A stretch of DNA of 64,000 nt from Formicarius rufipectus. Lineage: Eukaryota > Chordata > Aves > Passeriformes > Formicariidae. Position numbers and translations under genes: made by a program. Each line of letters begins with the position of its first letter. Within the stretch, counting starts at the first letter, position 1. Below are positions 25,244 to 36,579 of the stretch, one piece after another. The DNA lies in NCBI GenBank assembly GCA_013399695.1, contig VXAU01001251.1:455191-519190 (forward strand), given 5' to 3'. Below the pieces are notes generated by a model. The model saw nothing but the letters and a program-made list of their open reading frames with translations, was not told the DNA's origin and ran no database searches.

Positions 25244-28200
25244 ATGGATTTTAAAGTTGTGACTGCCGAGGTTCTAGTGGCCATGGCTTATTTATGCTCA
25301 CAACGTGGGCTAAATGATTCACTAAAAAGGATATGCATAGACTAAGTATGTAAAATGTGAATGAACTGTGATTGCAAAGTGCCATCAACCTCAAGGCTAA
25401 GTGCTCTTCTGAGTTAACCACTGTTCAATTGTTTGCTTCTTCGCTGCACAAATGGAGGTGGAAACTGCAGTGATGATGTAAGAAGAAAATTTCTTGGTAG
25501 TGACTGTGTAATAAAGCTCAAAAGTAAGAGCTGGTTGTGAAATACAGCAAAAGCCAAGAGACAAGGAAGTTCACATTCAAGTTTTTATCTCATAAACAGA
25601 CACCAGTAATATCTGCAGCAGGAAACACAATATGAGGGTTGGTGTCCAGACACTTAAAAGTCACGAGTAGCTTTGGATGTCTACCTTGAGAATATTTGAC
25701 AACCTGATTTGGAGAAGGGAAATAGTAAATGCCAACTGGGAAATAAAACCCAAGGTAAACCACCCAAACCTGGATAAGTATCCAGGGAAATTACAGCACA
25801 GCTGGCAACAATCTGCCCCAGCATATGGAAGATGTCCACTATCTTTGTCTCCAGTTGCACTCAAATACCTGCTCCTTGGTGAAGTATAAAAGTGGACTTT
25901 TCCACAAAACTGTCACCATAAGAGATTTAATCTGATCAGAAAAGATGCTGTTCCTGGGTAATTCATTTCAGCATACTAGACTCTCATCCTTGGATAAGAT
26001 CAATAAAACTTTCCCCATCTTCTTTTTCTGTACACGGAGAAGGGAAAAGTTTCTATCACAATAAACCTCAATAATTAACTAAGAGCCTTTAATTAAATGT
26101 TGAATTCATGCATATATCAGAAACATTATTTGTACATCTCTGTGGTACTAAAAGTCAGCTCTGGCACTTTGATCACCAGCAGGTTACGTCCAACACTCCT
26201 CTGGGAAAACGGATGTTCAAAGACAGATGAGACCAGCTCATTTCAGTTACCTGAACAAGTGCCTTTGTGAACAAGCCGAAGAAATCAACAAGACTAATGT
26301 TAAAGGACAGTGCTTGAATAAAAATAAGTATGTACTTTTCTTGACTTTCTGTAACTTCCCAGCACTTGAAGAGTAGAAAGAATTTGAGTCATGTAAGAAT
26401 GAGTTTACATTGCTTTAAATTATGGCAAATTGAATCATTAACAGGGTATCACATTAGCAGCATTGTTTATAGTGATAACTTTTCAAATGCCCCTGAAGCA
26501 CAAGGTATAGGCTGTTACTGGGTGGAAATAGAAAAGCTTCAAAATGATAGGGGAGTCTACCATGGGATGCACTTTAAGGGTGTTATTAATTGATTTTTGG
26601 CATTTACAGATAATTCATATTTTTTCTCTGATGGATCTATCTTTCTTCAGTGAACTTTTGTTCCTGTCAACAAAGTGTTGAACACACCATTTTGGTCCCT
26701 TTCATCACCAGCCGGACCATATAGAAGTTTATAAACACCCTATGGCCATCCATCCCAGAAATAATCCAGATAGAAGGTAATTGATAGAGGTTTGACCACT
26801 GCATTACTCCAATTAAATGGCTTGTGTTTAAGGAATCATGGCAGATACATCTCTGTGTTTTGTCAGTCTAACTAAGCCAAATTTTATGAATTCTCGTGCT
26901 ACATCTTGTTATTTTGTGAGTTCTAACAGGTTATATGATAAAGTTTTCTCTACTTGAGTCAAGGCTAGTAAAATTGTCCAAAGAACAATTGAGGGTAGAA
27001 ACATTTTTCCCATGCTGTATATCTTGTCCTCAAACTGCTTTTGGTTAGTGAAGGTCAGTGCAGAATAATGATCCCACATTTGGTTGAGAGAGACATTTTC
27101 CAGTTCTTCTGAAAACTGTAACTGAACAGTTGACTTTAATCACAGCTAAATTTTGGCTAGGAGAAATTAACTACCTTTGTAAAATGGCCACCCTGGTAGG
27201 GGCTAGATAAAAACTTTGCCACAAAAAAATTTACTACTGGGGGGACCTGATTTCACTGTACTGCCTTTTGCATGTCATTTAGCACATGGGATGGTTGGAG
27301 TCAAGTGTACAGAGTCAAAATGCTCTGTTCCCTGATTCCAATGAAGTAGTTGACCTCTGTGAGCTGCTAGTGGCCTTTGAAGTAAGAGCAGCCTTAGGGA
27401 TGGAGTTGATGTCAAGGCCAGGAATAGTGAGTAGTTCTAAAATTGGTTTCATACTCTTCATAAAGTGGAAAAAAAAAAAAACAAAAACCTTTTCTGATTT
27501 ATTCAATTTGATGTGCAAGAGAGAAAAATATTTATATCAGAGCTTCAGTCATCCAAGTTCTGAGTCATGTGAGTAGCAATTTATTCATGTTAATTCAGTG
27601 AACACATCAGTTTCAAAGACAACACTCATGTGACTCCACATTCGGAGGATCAGATCTTATTTATGTAATAGCTTGAAGAGTGAGAAAATGAACAACTGTC
27701 TTTTCTAATATTCCCTTCTCATATAATTTATTTACATTTTTCATAAACATTGATTAGCACAGATGTTCCTAATAAGAATTTCACATCTGATCTGAATACA
27801 TTTTTCTGTTATTTTGCCCTTGAGAAGCTAGAAAATAGGAAGAAAAGATTCTCCACTTCTCCTTCCTTTAAAGAAAAAGAAAGGGCTTATTTATCGTATG
27901 AACAAAATCTATTTGTGCACAGATCTTGTGCATGTTCTTTGGCTGAACTACCTTTTATTCAGAAACAAAGATGTAACGCCAGAAACCAAATCTTAATCAA
28001 CACATGTATAGAATTACTTTACCAAGTTATTTTCATTATGTATGAGATGGAATAAATATTAATACTAACCCTGGGCAAGACTAAAATAATTTCAGAAATC
28101 ACGGTGTAAGTAGGCACAGTGACAATGAGCTCATTGTCTAGCCTTAAGAATCTTTTAAGAGTCAGTTTAATCAGGAAATGCTAGCAGGCTTTTCCATAAG

Positions 28201-28415
28201 GAAACAGTCCAAGGACCAGTAGTGCAGCACTGCAAATTTCTCTCCTACAGAGATACTGGATCACTGTGACTGTTCCATCTGTGGCTGGGCTCTAGTGAAC
28301 ATGGGGTAAAACAGCCAGTGGATCTAGTTTCATTTGTGTACTTACAGATTTAAATATTAATGAAAACATTTAAAAATAAATTGCTTCCTTTGTACAATTA
28401 ACTCACTAATTTGCA

Positions 28416-28552
28416 GGGGGGTTGTTTTGTTTTGTTTGTTTTTGTTTGTTTGTTTTTGTTGTTGGTTTTGTCGTTGTTGGTTTTTTGGGGTTTTTGTTTG
28501 TTTGTTTTTAGGTTGTTGGGTTTGTTTTTTGTTTGTTTGTTTGTTTGTTTTT
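28416..28552. repeat. Long imperfect (GTTT)n / G-T tract
   Basis: About 135 bases of GTTT, GTTTT, GTTG and GGTTTTT units, almost free of A and C on this strand. It is the largest simple repeat in the window. The 3' part is a cleaner GTTT array and the 5' part is mixed, which suggests repeated expansion and decay. Confidence 0.95.
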
Positions 28553-29206
28553 AATTTTATTTCCTGTGGACTGTGTTAAGGAAGGAAAAAGATTTCATGG
28601 AAATTAAAACTCTTGGGTTTCATTCCTAGAAGAGGAGAGAAGTGTAAAATATATTTTCTGTGCCTAAAAACTCATCTGGAATCCAAGTAGGTTCAGACAC
28701 TGAATTGCAATTTTGAGCATTTACTTCTGAGGGACAAACTGTAATCCATATCATAATCACCAGTACTTAGATTATTAGCCTTTTATTGGAAACATCTGCT
28801 TAACTGCTAAATATCTGATAGATGGGGAAAAGAGCTTTAATTGCAGAGACAGTGGAAAACCTGTTTCAAGCCTTTGTGCAGTTGTTTTGCTTGGGTAGAC
28901 AAATGTGCAAGATAAGATGAGGTCTGAACTATAGTCTGTCATGTGGAAGATTCTGGGAAAGTCTCAATGACAGTTCCAGCTTGGCTTCCTTTGGGGTTTT
29001 TCAGGGAGGTAAGCTTTGCTTGGTGGTTTAAAAGGAAATGCAGAAGTCTGTGTGAAGATCAGTAAATTGAGTTACTCAGGACAGGCAAACTAAAACATTT
29101 TTGGCCCTGAGATTAAGTCATATACACTGAGAGTCAAGTAGTAGCTCAGATTTGGTCCTTAAGATCTTCAGCTGGGCAATAAAGCACTTGATCTCCATGT
29201 CCAGCC

Positions 29207-29225
29207 ATAATTAAGTATTAATTAT
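29207..29225. repeat. Perfect AT-rich inverted repeat
   Basis: ATAATTAA, a 3-base loop (GTA) and TTAATTAT form a perfect 8-base stem. It contains two overlapping homeodomain-type TAATTA/TTAATTA cores, one in each arm. Confidence 0.75.
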
Positions 29226-29550
29226 TCACACAAAGTGGAAGGGACAACATTAATGATAGTGAACATCAGTTATCCTCCTTCTATCTCTACATTATACTGA
29301 TGTTTGAAATGTGAATATGGAAATGAAAGTGCGTATTCACTTTCTGTCTATAACAAGATGTAATCACTTCAGGCTGTAGAAGGAAAGCAAGTTCTCCTAC
29401 ATCCAGAGAAAATGTCCTAACCATACAGCTAATAGACAATAAAAGGATAGTATATTCAATGTAAATATTTTATTGATCTGATTGAAGTAGGCTAAAAAAT
29501 ATTTGGTAAATTCAGTCTGACTACATTTTAATTATTTTTTTTTCCTGTAT

Positions 29551-29641
29551 TGCAATCACTGTGGAGAAACGCGAAGGGAGAGGAAATGCATTTTTCATAT
29601 AAAAATACAAAAGTAATGTTACACTACTCCCAGTAAAGTCA
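29551..29641 (+). repeat. Unidentified dispersed repeat, copy 1
   Basis: This ~90-base segment aligns end to end, by eye and with small gaps, to 31848-31939 in the same orientation. Shared blocks in order are TGGAGAAAC, GAA, ATG..TTTT, AAATACAAA, TTACAC, CCCAGTAAA and GTCA, at about 70% identity. It is not CR1 and I do not recognise the family. Confidence 0.55.
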
Positions 29642-31847
29642 AACCTTATAATAAAGTTAGTATTTTTCACGGAATACTGGCAGTACACCTTCATCTTCCC
29701 CAAAACTCAATTATTAAATGAAAATCAATGTATCTTTTAGCTTACAAGGAATTCACTTAGACTAATGAGAATTGATGTGAAGTTTAAGCTTGCTAACTCT
29801 CTTGTCTGGCACTGTTTATATATATTTTAAAAGGGTCCTGCCATGTATTCTGGATTTACAGAGTAGTGCCTTAATAGCAGGGTGAAATGAGTAGCTGTAA
29901 ATCCCACTGTTGATGTCCATTTCACCAGGCTGGCATTGACTGTGTGGCCAGGGGACAATGGTGGTGTTAATGACATTGAGATCTATACACAGTACGGAGT
30001 AGTCATGAGCCTACTGACTTCAGAAACAAGAAAGATACTTAACATTTACTTGAACAAGAGCTTCATTTCAATGTCTGTACATTTTGTATGAAATATTATG
30101 CTAATTTCACTAGCTCAACTCTGAATCACATGCGGTAACATGAAGCTAAAACTCAGCTTGTTTTAGTTTTACTGGGATGCAACTTGTGCAGCAACAGTTT
30201 GAAATTCTGACTCAAAAACCTGATGATTAGAGGAATGTACTGAAGCAATACTTTTTATAGATGTCATTGTACTTAAATTGCTTCAGGAATACACCAAGCT
30301 TCCAGGCTTGCTAAATGGAATGGAAAAAATAAGTTAGTTATTCAACTGAGGGCAAATGCAAACTTACTTTACCTAATTTTAATCGAAAAGAAGAAAAAAA
30401 TATTTAAAACTTGAAAAGGACTCAAGGTAAAAGCTTCAAACTTTAGTCTTAGAGTATTTTGAAATGGCTTTCTGTTTCTTAAAAAAGCACATTATTAAGT
30501 GTTCTGGCTGTCTTAATATTAGAATATTAATATTAGAAGGTAATTCTCTTCCCATTTCAATGCAATATTTCATGTGAATAGCCTGTTTGGGAAATTTAGT
30601 GTCCTGCTTCTCAATAAGAAAGTGGAATCAAGAACAAAAACCTCTATGCAAATAAATACCAGAGAAAAGATGAACGGTATAGAATTTCATTAGTATTTCT
30701 CCAACTTATTATATTAAAAAAGGTGAAGTCACTCTCAAAGAAACAACTGTGGTGTCTGTCTCTGCATAGCTATGTTGTTGCCAGAAGCTCTGGCCTAAAG
30801 TAGTCATGGAAAGAAGACCTGTAGGAAGTAGGGATGGAGAAATTAATTCCTAACATCTGAGGAATACCCAGAGCCTGCTGTTGAGTCCAAAGCTGGAGAA
30901 TGAGACATGAGATTATATAGTACCAGTGTACTTTGTTGTTTATTTATTTCATGCTCCAAAAGGCAAAAGAGCTTTGTTTCTCATGGGGAAGACCCACCTC
31001 AGTCTATCAGAAAAAACTGAGCAAGATAAATGTGACAATTATTTAGAACTATTCAGTCAGACATGGAATAGGGAAATCCCTCTCCAGTTTCAAGATTTTC
31101 CCATTTTCTAGGCATACAGCTTCATTTCTTTCCTTTTCTAGTTCTTACAGCAAGACCTGAAGTCCAACTATAATAATGGAAACGAAATGTTTAGCGATCA
31201 TTTTAAACTTTACTTATTACATATGGTGGTAGACCAGTTTATCTTTGTGATTGAGAGATGACCACAAAATTCACGAGTGGCGAAGAGCAGAGAAACCACC
31301 AGTGCCAATTGCACAAGGCTATATCCCCTGAGTGAAAATAAATTGGTTATTCAGACCTACCCACATTGCATGTTTGATTTATATAGTTTCATCCTCTCTT
31401 TATATTTAATATAATAGTTTCAATACTTTCAATTACCAGTGCTGGCAACTGTCCTTGAGTTGGCACCTGAAATAATTTTGTATCTAACTGATAAAACATT
31501 GACAGGAGAGATTTACAATAGTAGTAATAGTAAGTAGTTGTGCATAGTGTTCTAACTGTTGCCCTCTGAAAATATCAAGGCACTTTATAAATGTTGAATA
31601 ATTTCTGTAATTGGGTCCTTTGTGAGGCAGCAAAATTTATCTCATACACTACTTTACTTTGAAAGATTAACAAATAGCATTTGATCCCTGCTAGGAAAAG
31701 GATCTAAGATAAAAGGAGAGAGCAGAGGGACTCTGAGATATAGATGCTGTAAGAAGGAAGAAGGCTGATACGGATCTGTGGTTAGAGATATTTAAGATCT
31801 TAGGTCACAACAAAATTCAGATGACTTCTGTAAGATGGAAGAGTGAC

Positions 31848-31939
31848 TACAACTACCATGGAGAAACTAGAAAGAAAAAGATATGTTTTATATATATATA
31901 AATACAAAGATATCATTACACAATTCCCAGTAAAAGTCA
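31848..31939 (+). repeat. Unidentified dispersed repeat, copy 2
   Basis: Second copy of the element at 29551-29641, in direct orientation and about 2.3 kb away. It carries a TATATATATA expansion in the middle and one extra A in the CCCAGTAAAA block. Similarity is lost quickly on both sides, so the unit is short or both copies are fragments of a longer old element. Confidence 0.55.
31884..31901. repeat. (TA)n run inside repeat copy 2
   Basis: A short alternating T/A tract lies where repeat copy 1 has only a brief ATAT, so it probably expanded after the copies separated. Confidence 0.7.
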
Positions 31940-32746
31940 GTCATAACCTGTCAATTCTTTAGACCACCAGAGAAGATGGTCATGAATCACAGGACTCAAG
32001 GAAGATCTCCTTCAGCCTTTAACTCAACTACCAGGAAAGAAAGATGAATAAAAGTTGAAATACTATGTGTGTTTGTTCCTTCTTCTCAAAGAAAGGCAGG
32101 AGCTGTTGTATTAAAATACTTCACAAAGCATAGACTACAGTGTAAATTTTTTGAAACATAATACTTTCAGAGATCACAGTTTTGGGACAGTTCAGTTTCC
32201 CACTGATCTCTGAAAAGATCCTTCAAAATATCCCAAGTCAGAATTTAAGACTGCCATATGCTACAGTGTATATGTATCTTGTCTGTCACTGGGAAGACAA
32301 TACCGAATTTCATACCGGGAATGGTTCTCAGCAAGCCTAACACTCAGCTGCACACAGAGCCATGTGGAGAAAAGGCTGCTGATCCAGGTCAAAATCATTC
32401 AGCAGTTCAGGTGATGGAGACTCAGTGTTGGAGAATATTCCCTGACACTTGATAGTTTACCAGTGCACATGAAACCCCTAATACTGAGGAAACCTAAATG
32501 GCATTGTCTTCTGAGTTAACTTGGTGAGGTCACCATACTGTGGATTGTGTATGGACTTGTTACGATACACTGGCACATTCTCCATGAGGGCAGCACAGCT
32601 AGGCAGACTCAAAGTAAAATAGTCTTATGAAAATACTTGGCAAAAATTAAAATTAAATACTATTTGAGCATAAAGAGAGAACTATTACATATTTTGACCA
32701 AATTTACCTTGAAAAGAGTAAGGTGGAATTTTCTGTATAACATTTG

Positions 32747-32808
32747 TGGGGTTTTTTTGTTTGGTTGGGTTTTTTGTTTTTGTTTGTTTGTTTTTTGTTT
32801 GTTTTTGT
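32747..32808. repeat. (GTTT)n-type tract
   Basis: A G/T-only stretch of GTTT, GTTTTT and GGTTGGG units, interrupted and impure. Same class as 28416-28552. Confidence 0.9.
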
Positions 32809-33483
32809 CAGTATAAACATCTTGCAAATTAGCACCAAGAAAAACAAGACAAAACATTTTGTATAACGGGAATCTGTTCCATTAAATGAGCTACTTTTAC
32901 AACTTCAGTCTCCAGAACACAATCAACAGAGATAGGTTTAAGCTGTCTAAGTGGCATTAAAGATTAAACAAGCCCCATGGCAAAACAGTATTAGGATATA
33001 GCCTGTTTTCCATGTGACTTTGAACATGAAGGGTACCAAAGAGAAGCAGTGTGGCCAGTGTATTGTTTGAAGCATCGCCTGTCATCAGTGAAGTTGCACT
33101 GAGTCAGGGACTTCCCTTAGCTGGTCATCCTTGCGTAGAAATTACAGCTGCGAAAACTTGCAGCCAGCCTTAAAGCAGGTAGGTAGGAGAATGGCTGAAG
33201 TGAGGACTTGGTGGACTGATACATGTTCTTGTCTCCCTGTGTCAGTGGGATTTTTGCCATTGATCTCAGTGATGCCAGAAGTTGTCTCATCTTAATTTGT
33301 TTTCTAATTTCTGTCTACAGTTTCCATTAGGCTGGCTGCAGTTCAGGAAAATTATTGAACCAGTGGATGGTTTCTCATATTTTTGCCTTCCTAAATTATC
33401 TCAGTGAGACTGCTCTCAATGAAAAACTATTGCAGTCACTTCAGTGCAGAGCAATACTTTATTACTAAAGCACATTTGTAAGA

Positions 33484-33512
33484 GAGAGAAGGGGATACAA
33501 TCCCCTTCTTTC
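33484..33512. repeat. Stable hairpin with a GGGG/CCCC stem
   Basis: GAGAGAAGGGGAT, loop ACA, then ATCCCCTTCTTTC: a 13-base stem with one G-T wobble and no other mismatch. It is far more stable than the AT-rich hairpins elsewhere here. It is not followed by a T-run terminator, and nothing suggests a gene end. A poly-A run lies 108 bases downstream. Confidence 0.75.
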
Positions 33513-33619
33513 AGAACAAACCTTTATACCTTGTATCCACACTTTTCCCTCTTATACTAGTCCCTGCTCTCACACTTCTGACTGAGAATGATGTTTTTCT
33601 TTGGGAAAGGTAAAAAAGT

Positions 33620-33636
33620 AAAAAAAAAAAAAAAAA
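33620..33636. repeat. Poly-A run (17 bases)
   Basis: An uninterrupted adenine run preceded by a shorter A run. It could be the tail of an old retrocopy, but I recognise no parent sequence upstream. Confidence 0.9.
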
Positions 33637-34902
33637 GAGTCAAGTTCTCCTTAGAGTTGAGTCTCTTTATAAAGGTTTGGCTGAACTTTGCAAACTTTAC
33701 CAAAGGGGGAACCCTTTCCCACAATCCATTTCAAGACCAACCCCTTTGATGTCACAGCTGGCTCAAGTAAACTCATTTCCTCCTTCCCTAATGTGTGTCT
33801 GATGCAACTTTGGCAAGCCGTCTCTCCCTGCTGTTACTGCTGCCTGTTTTGAAAGGAGGCCAAGTGCAATGTTTAATGTGAATGTTTGGTTTGGCCTAAT
33901 CATCTGTGCTTTGTTTCATTGGTACTCCATATTATATATTTATATCCAGATCTATCTATAGAGATCTATAGGCCTTTCTTTCCCTCTCTCTCTCCTCCTT
34001 TGCAAATAAGTCACACCACATGCTTTCGTTTTATATCTTTGTGGTCTACTCCACCCAGCTCCTACATCAGTAAACCATCTTCATGCTTCTTCCCACACTG
34101 AATGAAAGTAAGTTCTCAATTACAGAGGCAGAATTGATTTTTCAAGCTTTAGCGGTAGATGCTGATTAGTTTCTCGGTGAAACTTGAAAGTGTTTGAAAA
34201 CAGTAGAGAAGATTTTTAAATTGCAAGGTTTACCCAATATTATGCATACTGCTTTAATGTCAGTAGCAATTTGAAGATGTGAGGGGCAAATAAGGAGCAG
34301 TTTGTGAAGGAAACAACGTGGCACATCAAAATTGTAGGGATTACTTACTTGTCCTGACAGGAAGATGTTGATTGCAAGGGAAACTCACCCACCACAAGAA
34401 ATGAACTGAACAGCCTGCCCCCAAAATAGGAGATGTGAGCCTACAGGGTAATGTGTGCCACGGCTCATGTGGGATTCTCACCCTTATGGTCTCTTGCAAA
34501 ACCTCTTAGTCTCAACATAGTTATGAAAATTTCATTCAGACATTAAATTTGACTGAAAAGTTAAACTTGTATTAGTAAATCAAACAGTAACAGGGTGCAT
34601 TCCTGTGCTCTGGGGCTTGGTTGCTGATATTGCTGTATTGATAGGATGGCCCTTGGCATTGCTTGGGCAAAAGTCAACTCAGGCTCTCCTAAACGATGCT
34701 GTGTGTTGTTCAGGGAACAGTGGGGTCAAAGGCCATTCACATTAAACAAGAAGAATACAACCCTCACTGTTTTAAAAGATAAGGGAGTTTAAGAAAATAG
34801 TCGTATAATCTTTCATGTTGCTCCATATCTGTGCCGTAGGGTGTGCTGGGAATGGTGAATTTGCCAATATAGTCTTAACCTAAGAGGCATTTTTTTTTAC
34901 AG

Positions 34903-35171
34903 TGTCTGACATTAAACACCTTCTTTACAGTTTAGGTGCAGAAATGAATGCTGCCTTCTGCATGAAGTTCAGAGAATGTATTCTCAATCACTTCCTCTCC
35001 TCTGGAAGTAACTTCAGAGGTTCTGAAATAGGTTGTACTGAATCACCAGACAAATTCTGGAGGACTGTCCTCGTCTCCATTGACTGTAAGGAGGACCAGG
35101 CTCCAGCTCTCAGCCAGCAGCTTTGGGATCTAAAAGGCTTGCTGCAACTGAACTCTATGGCAAAGCAATAA
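34903..35171 (+). CDS. Candidate terminal coding exon, unknown protein
   Basis: A strong splice-acceptor pattern (about eight T then ACAG, ending at 34902) opens directly into a frame of 89 codons that closes with TAA at 35169-35171. AATAAA follows at 35219-35224. The peptide is polar and mixed: two Trp, five Cys, and a C-terminal stretch with PALSQQLWDLKGLLQLN that could form an amphipathic helix. There is no signal peptide or membrane segment. Codon choice looks unforced, with many GAC, CTC and CAG codons in an AT-rich region. I do not recognise the protein. An LTR-type repeat begins at 35229, 4 bases past the AATAAA. A chance frame next to a chance acceptor is still quite possible. Confidence 0.25.
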
Positions 35172-35218
35172 TGAGACAGAAACTAGAGGTGCTCCTAAAT
35201 ACAGATATATAATATTAT

Positions 35219-35224
35219 AATAAA
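35219..35224 (+). promoter_or_regulatory. AATAAA polyadenylation signal candidate
   Basis: It lies 47 bases after the stop of the candidate exon ending at 35171 and directly before the LTR-type repeat. It is meaningful only if that exon is real. Confidence 0.25.
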
Positions 35225-35228
35225 CTAA

Positions 35229-35690
35229 TGTGGCAGGTTGACCTTAGACATTTTCCAGATGCTCAACCAGCTGCTCTTTCAACGGGGCAGAGGAGAAAGA
35301 GGATGGGAAAGCTCCTTCATCAAGACAAAGATAAGGAGATCACTTGCCAATTACTATGATGGACAAAATGGGCTCAACTCGGGGAAAATTAATTTAATCA
35401 CTGCCAATTAAAATAGGTTTATATAGTGAAAAACAAGCAAACAAAGAAAATAATCCACGCCTTCTTCCCACGTTTTATTCCCATTCCCAAATTCTTCCCT
35501 TCACTCTTGACTTGCCTCACCCTAGGGGGACAGGGTGGGGATGGGGCTATAGACAGTGTCTCACAACCCCTCTCAGCCACTCCCTCCAGCCTCCATGGTG
35601 CCAGTGCCCAGACACATCAACTGGATAAAACCAGCTGCTCAAGAAAAGCCAGAGTTACTCAGGAAGGGGAAGAAAGCATTTGAAACTCCG
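35229..35690. mobile_element. Avian ERV-type LTR repeat, partial copy
   Basis: It starts with TGTGGCAGGTTGACCTTAGA and continues with blocks that match, in order, a long LTR-type repeat I know from many neoavian genomes: GATAAGGAGATCACTTGCCAA, TACTATGATGGACAAAATG, GACTC/GGCTCAACTCGGGG, AAATTAATTTAAT, and then a C-rich stretch with CTAGGGGGACAGGGTGGGG. The full repeat is much longer and goes on with several GC-rich blocks that I do not see here, so this copy is truncated or internally deleted. The first ~370 bases are convincing and the last ~90 are uncertain. A frame at 35426-35683 inside it is not a gene. I found no gag, pol or env similarity nearby and no partner LTR, so this is a solitary fragment. 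I cannot fix its transcription orientation. Confidence 0.75.
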
Positions 35691-36552
35691 ATATTACAAC
35701 TTGCTTTTTTTTTCTGAGAGTGAAACCAGACCACAAATATGAGCAATTCTCAATGACCCCCTCAACTGAACAGAAATAGCAAGTGCCCACTCTGATTTCA
35801 GGGAAATGGACAGGGTTTACAAGGTTCAGGTCATGAGCAAGAGTCTATCAATATTGTCAGTCTTTGATACAAAGATCATGAGCTAGAGCCCCAGGTCTGT
35901 TAGTCAGATTTGAAGTCTCCTAGTTTTCCTTTATTTTAATGGGCACCTTTGAGGAAGTAATTACCCCAGTAGTGTGTTACAGAACGCATAGAGACCACAG
36001 TCCTAAGGTCTTCTGAATAACAGCAAAGAGAAGAGTGAGAAAAGAAGGTGAGAATCTCAGAGAGTTGACAGCAACTTATTACAAAATTAGGCCAGTGTAT
36101 TTGCAAAGTGCTAAATGTTTGTTTCTTAAAATAGAAGTAAAAATCACAGACCCCTGAATACCAAAGAACCGTGGTAGAGCAAGGCACTACTGCTTTACCT
36201 CTGGGCAACCAGCCAAATCCATTTTCTGTTTAGTTATTCTATTATCTGTTTACATTCATATAAACTCGCCATCTTCAGTAAGTATCAGGAGGGGATCAGT
36301 GTGGGAGGAAATTTGAACTCAAAGGGACAGGTCCTCAGCTATGACTGAACAACATCAGTGTGTAAGAGCACAGAGAGCAGGAGGAACAAAAGGTCCTAGA
36401 GAAGAAATACAGTAATAGTCACTTTTAATTGGCTAATTGCAACCAACAGATTATTTTTGATGAGTCAGTCCTGCCTGTTTATCTCACTTGCTTTTTATCA
36501 GTTATATTAGAATGTAAAGAGACACAATGAATTGTTTGACTAGGCCCTACAT

Positions 36553-36579
36553 GAAAACAAAACAAACAAACAAAAAAAA
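36553..36579. repeat. (AAAC)n microsatellite
   Basis: AAAAC, AAAC and CAAAAAAAA units: the complement class of the GTTT tracts found elsewhere in the window. Confidence 0.9.

Larger units (their letters stand above)
25244..34902. other. Unique AT-rich DNA with microsatellites and an unknown two-copy repeat
   Basis: No recognisable gene. It contains the long GTTT-type tract at 28416-28552, a second one at 32747-32808, a TA run at 31884-31901, a perfect AT hairpin at 29207-29225 and a GC-containing hairpin at 33484-33512. The two diverged copies of an unidentified ~90-bp sequence are also here. Reading frames are 101 codons or fewer. Confidence 0.7.

Noticed and set aside
31970..32030. GAATCACAGGACTCAAGGAAG resembling the minus-strand CR1 end
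   Set aside because: The key GGTTGGAAG core is not present, so similarity is at chance level.
35426..35683. 85-codon frame
   Set aside because: Lies inside the LTR-type repeat. A recurring frame of repeat sequence, not a host gene, and without similarity to retroviral proteins.
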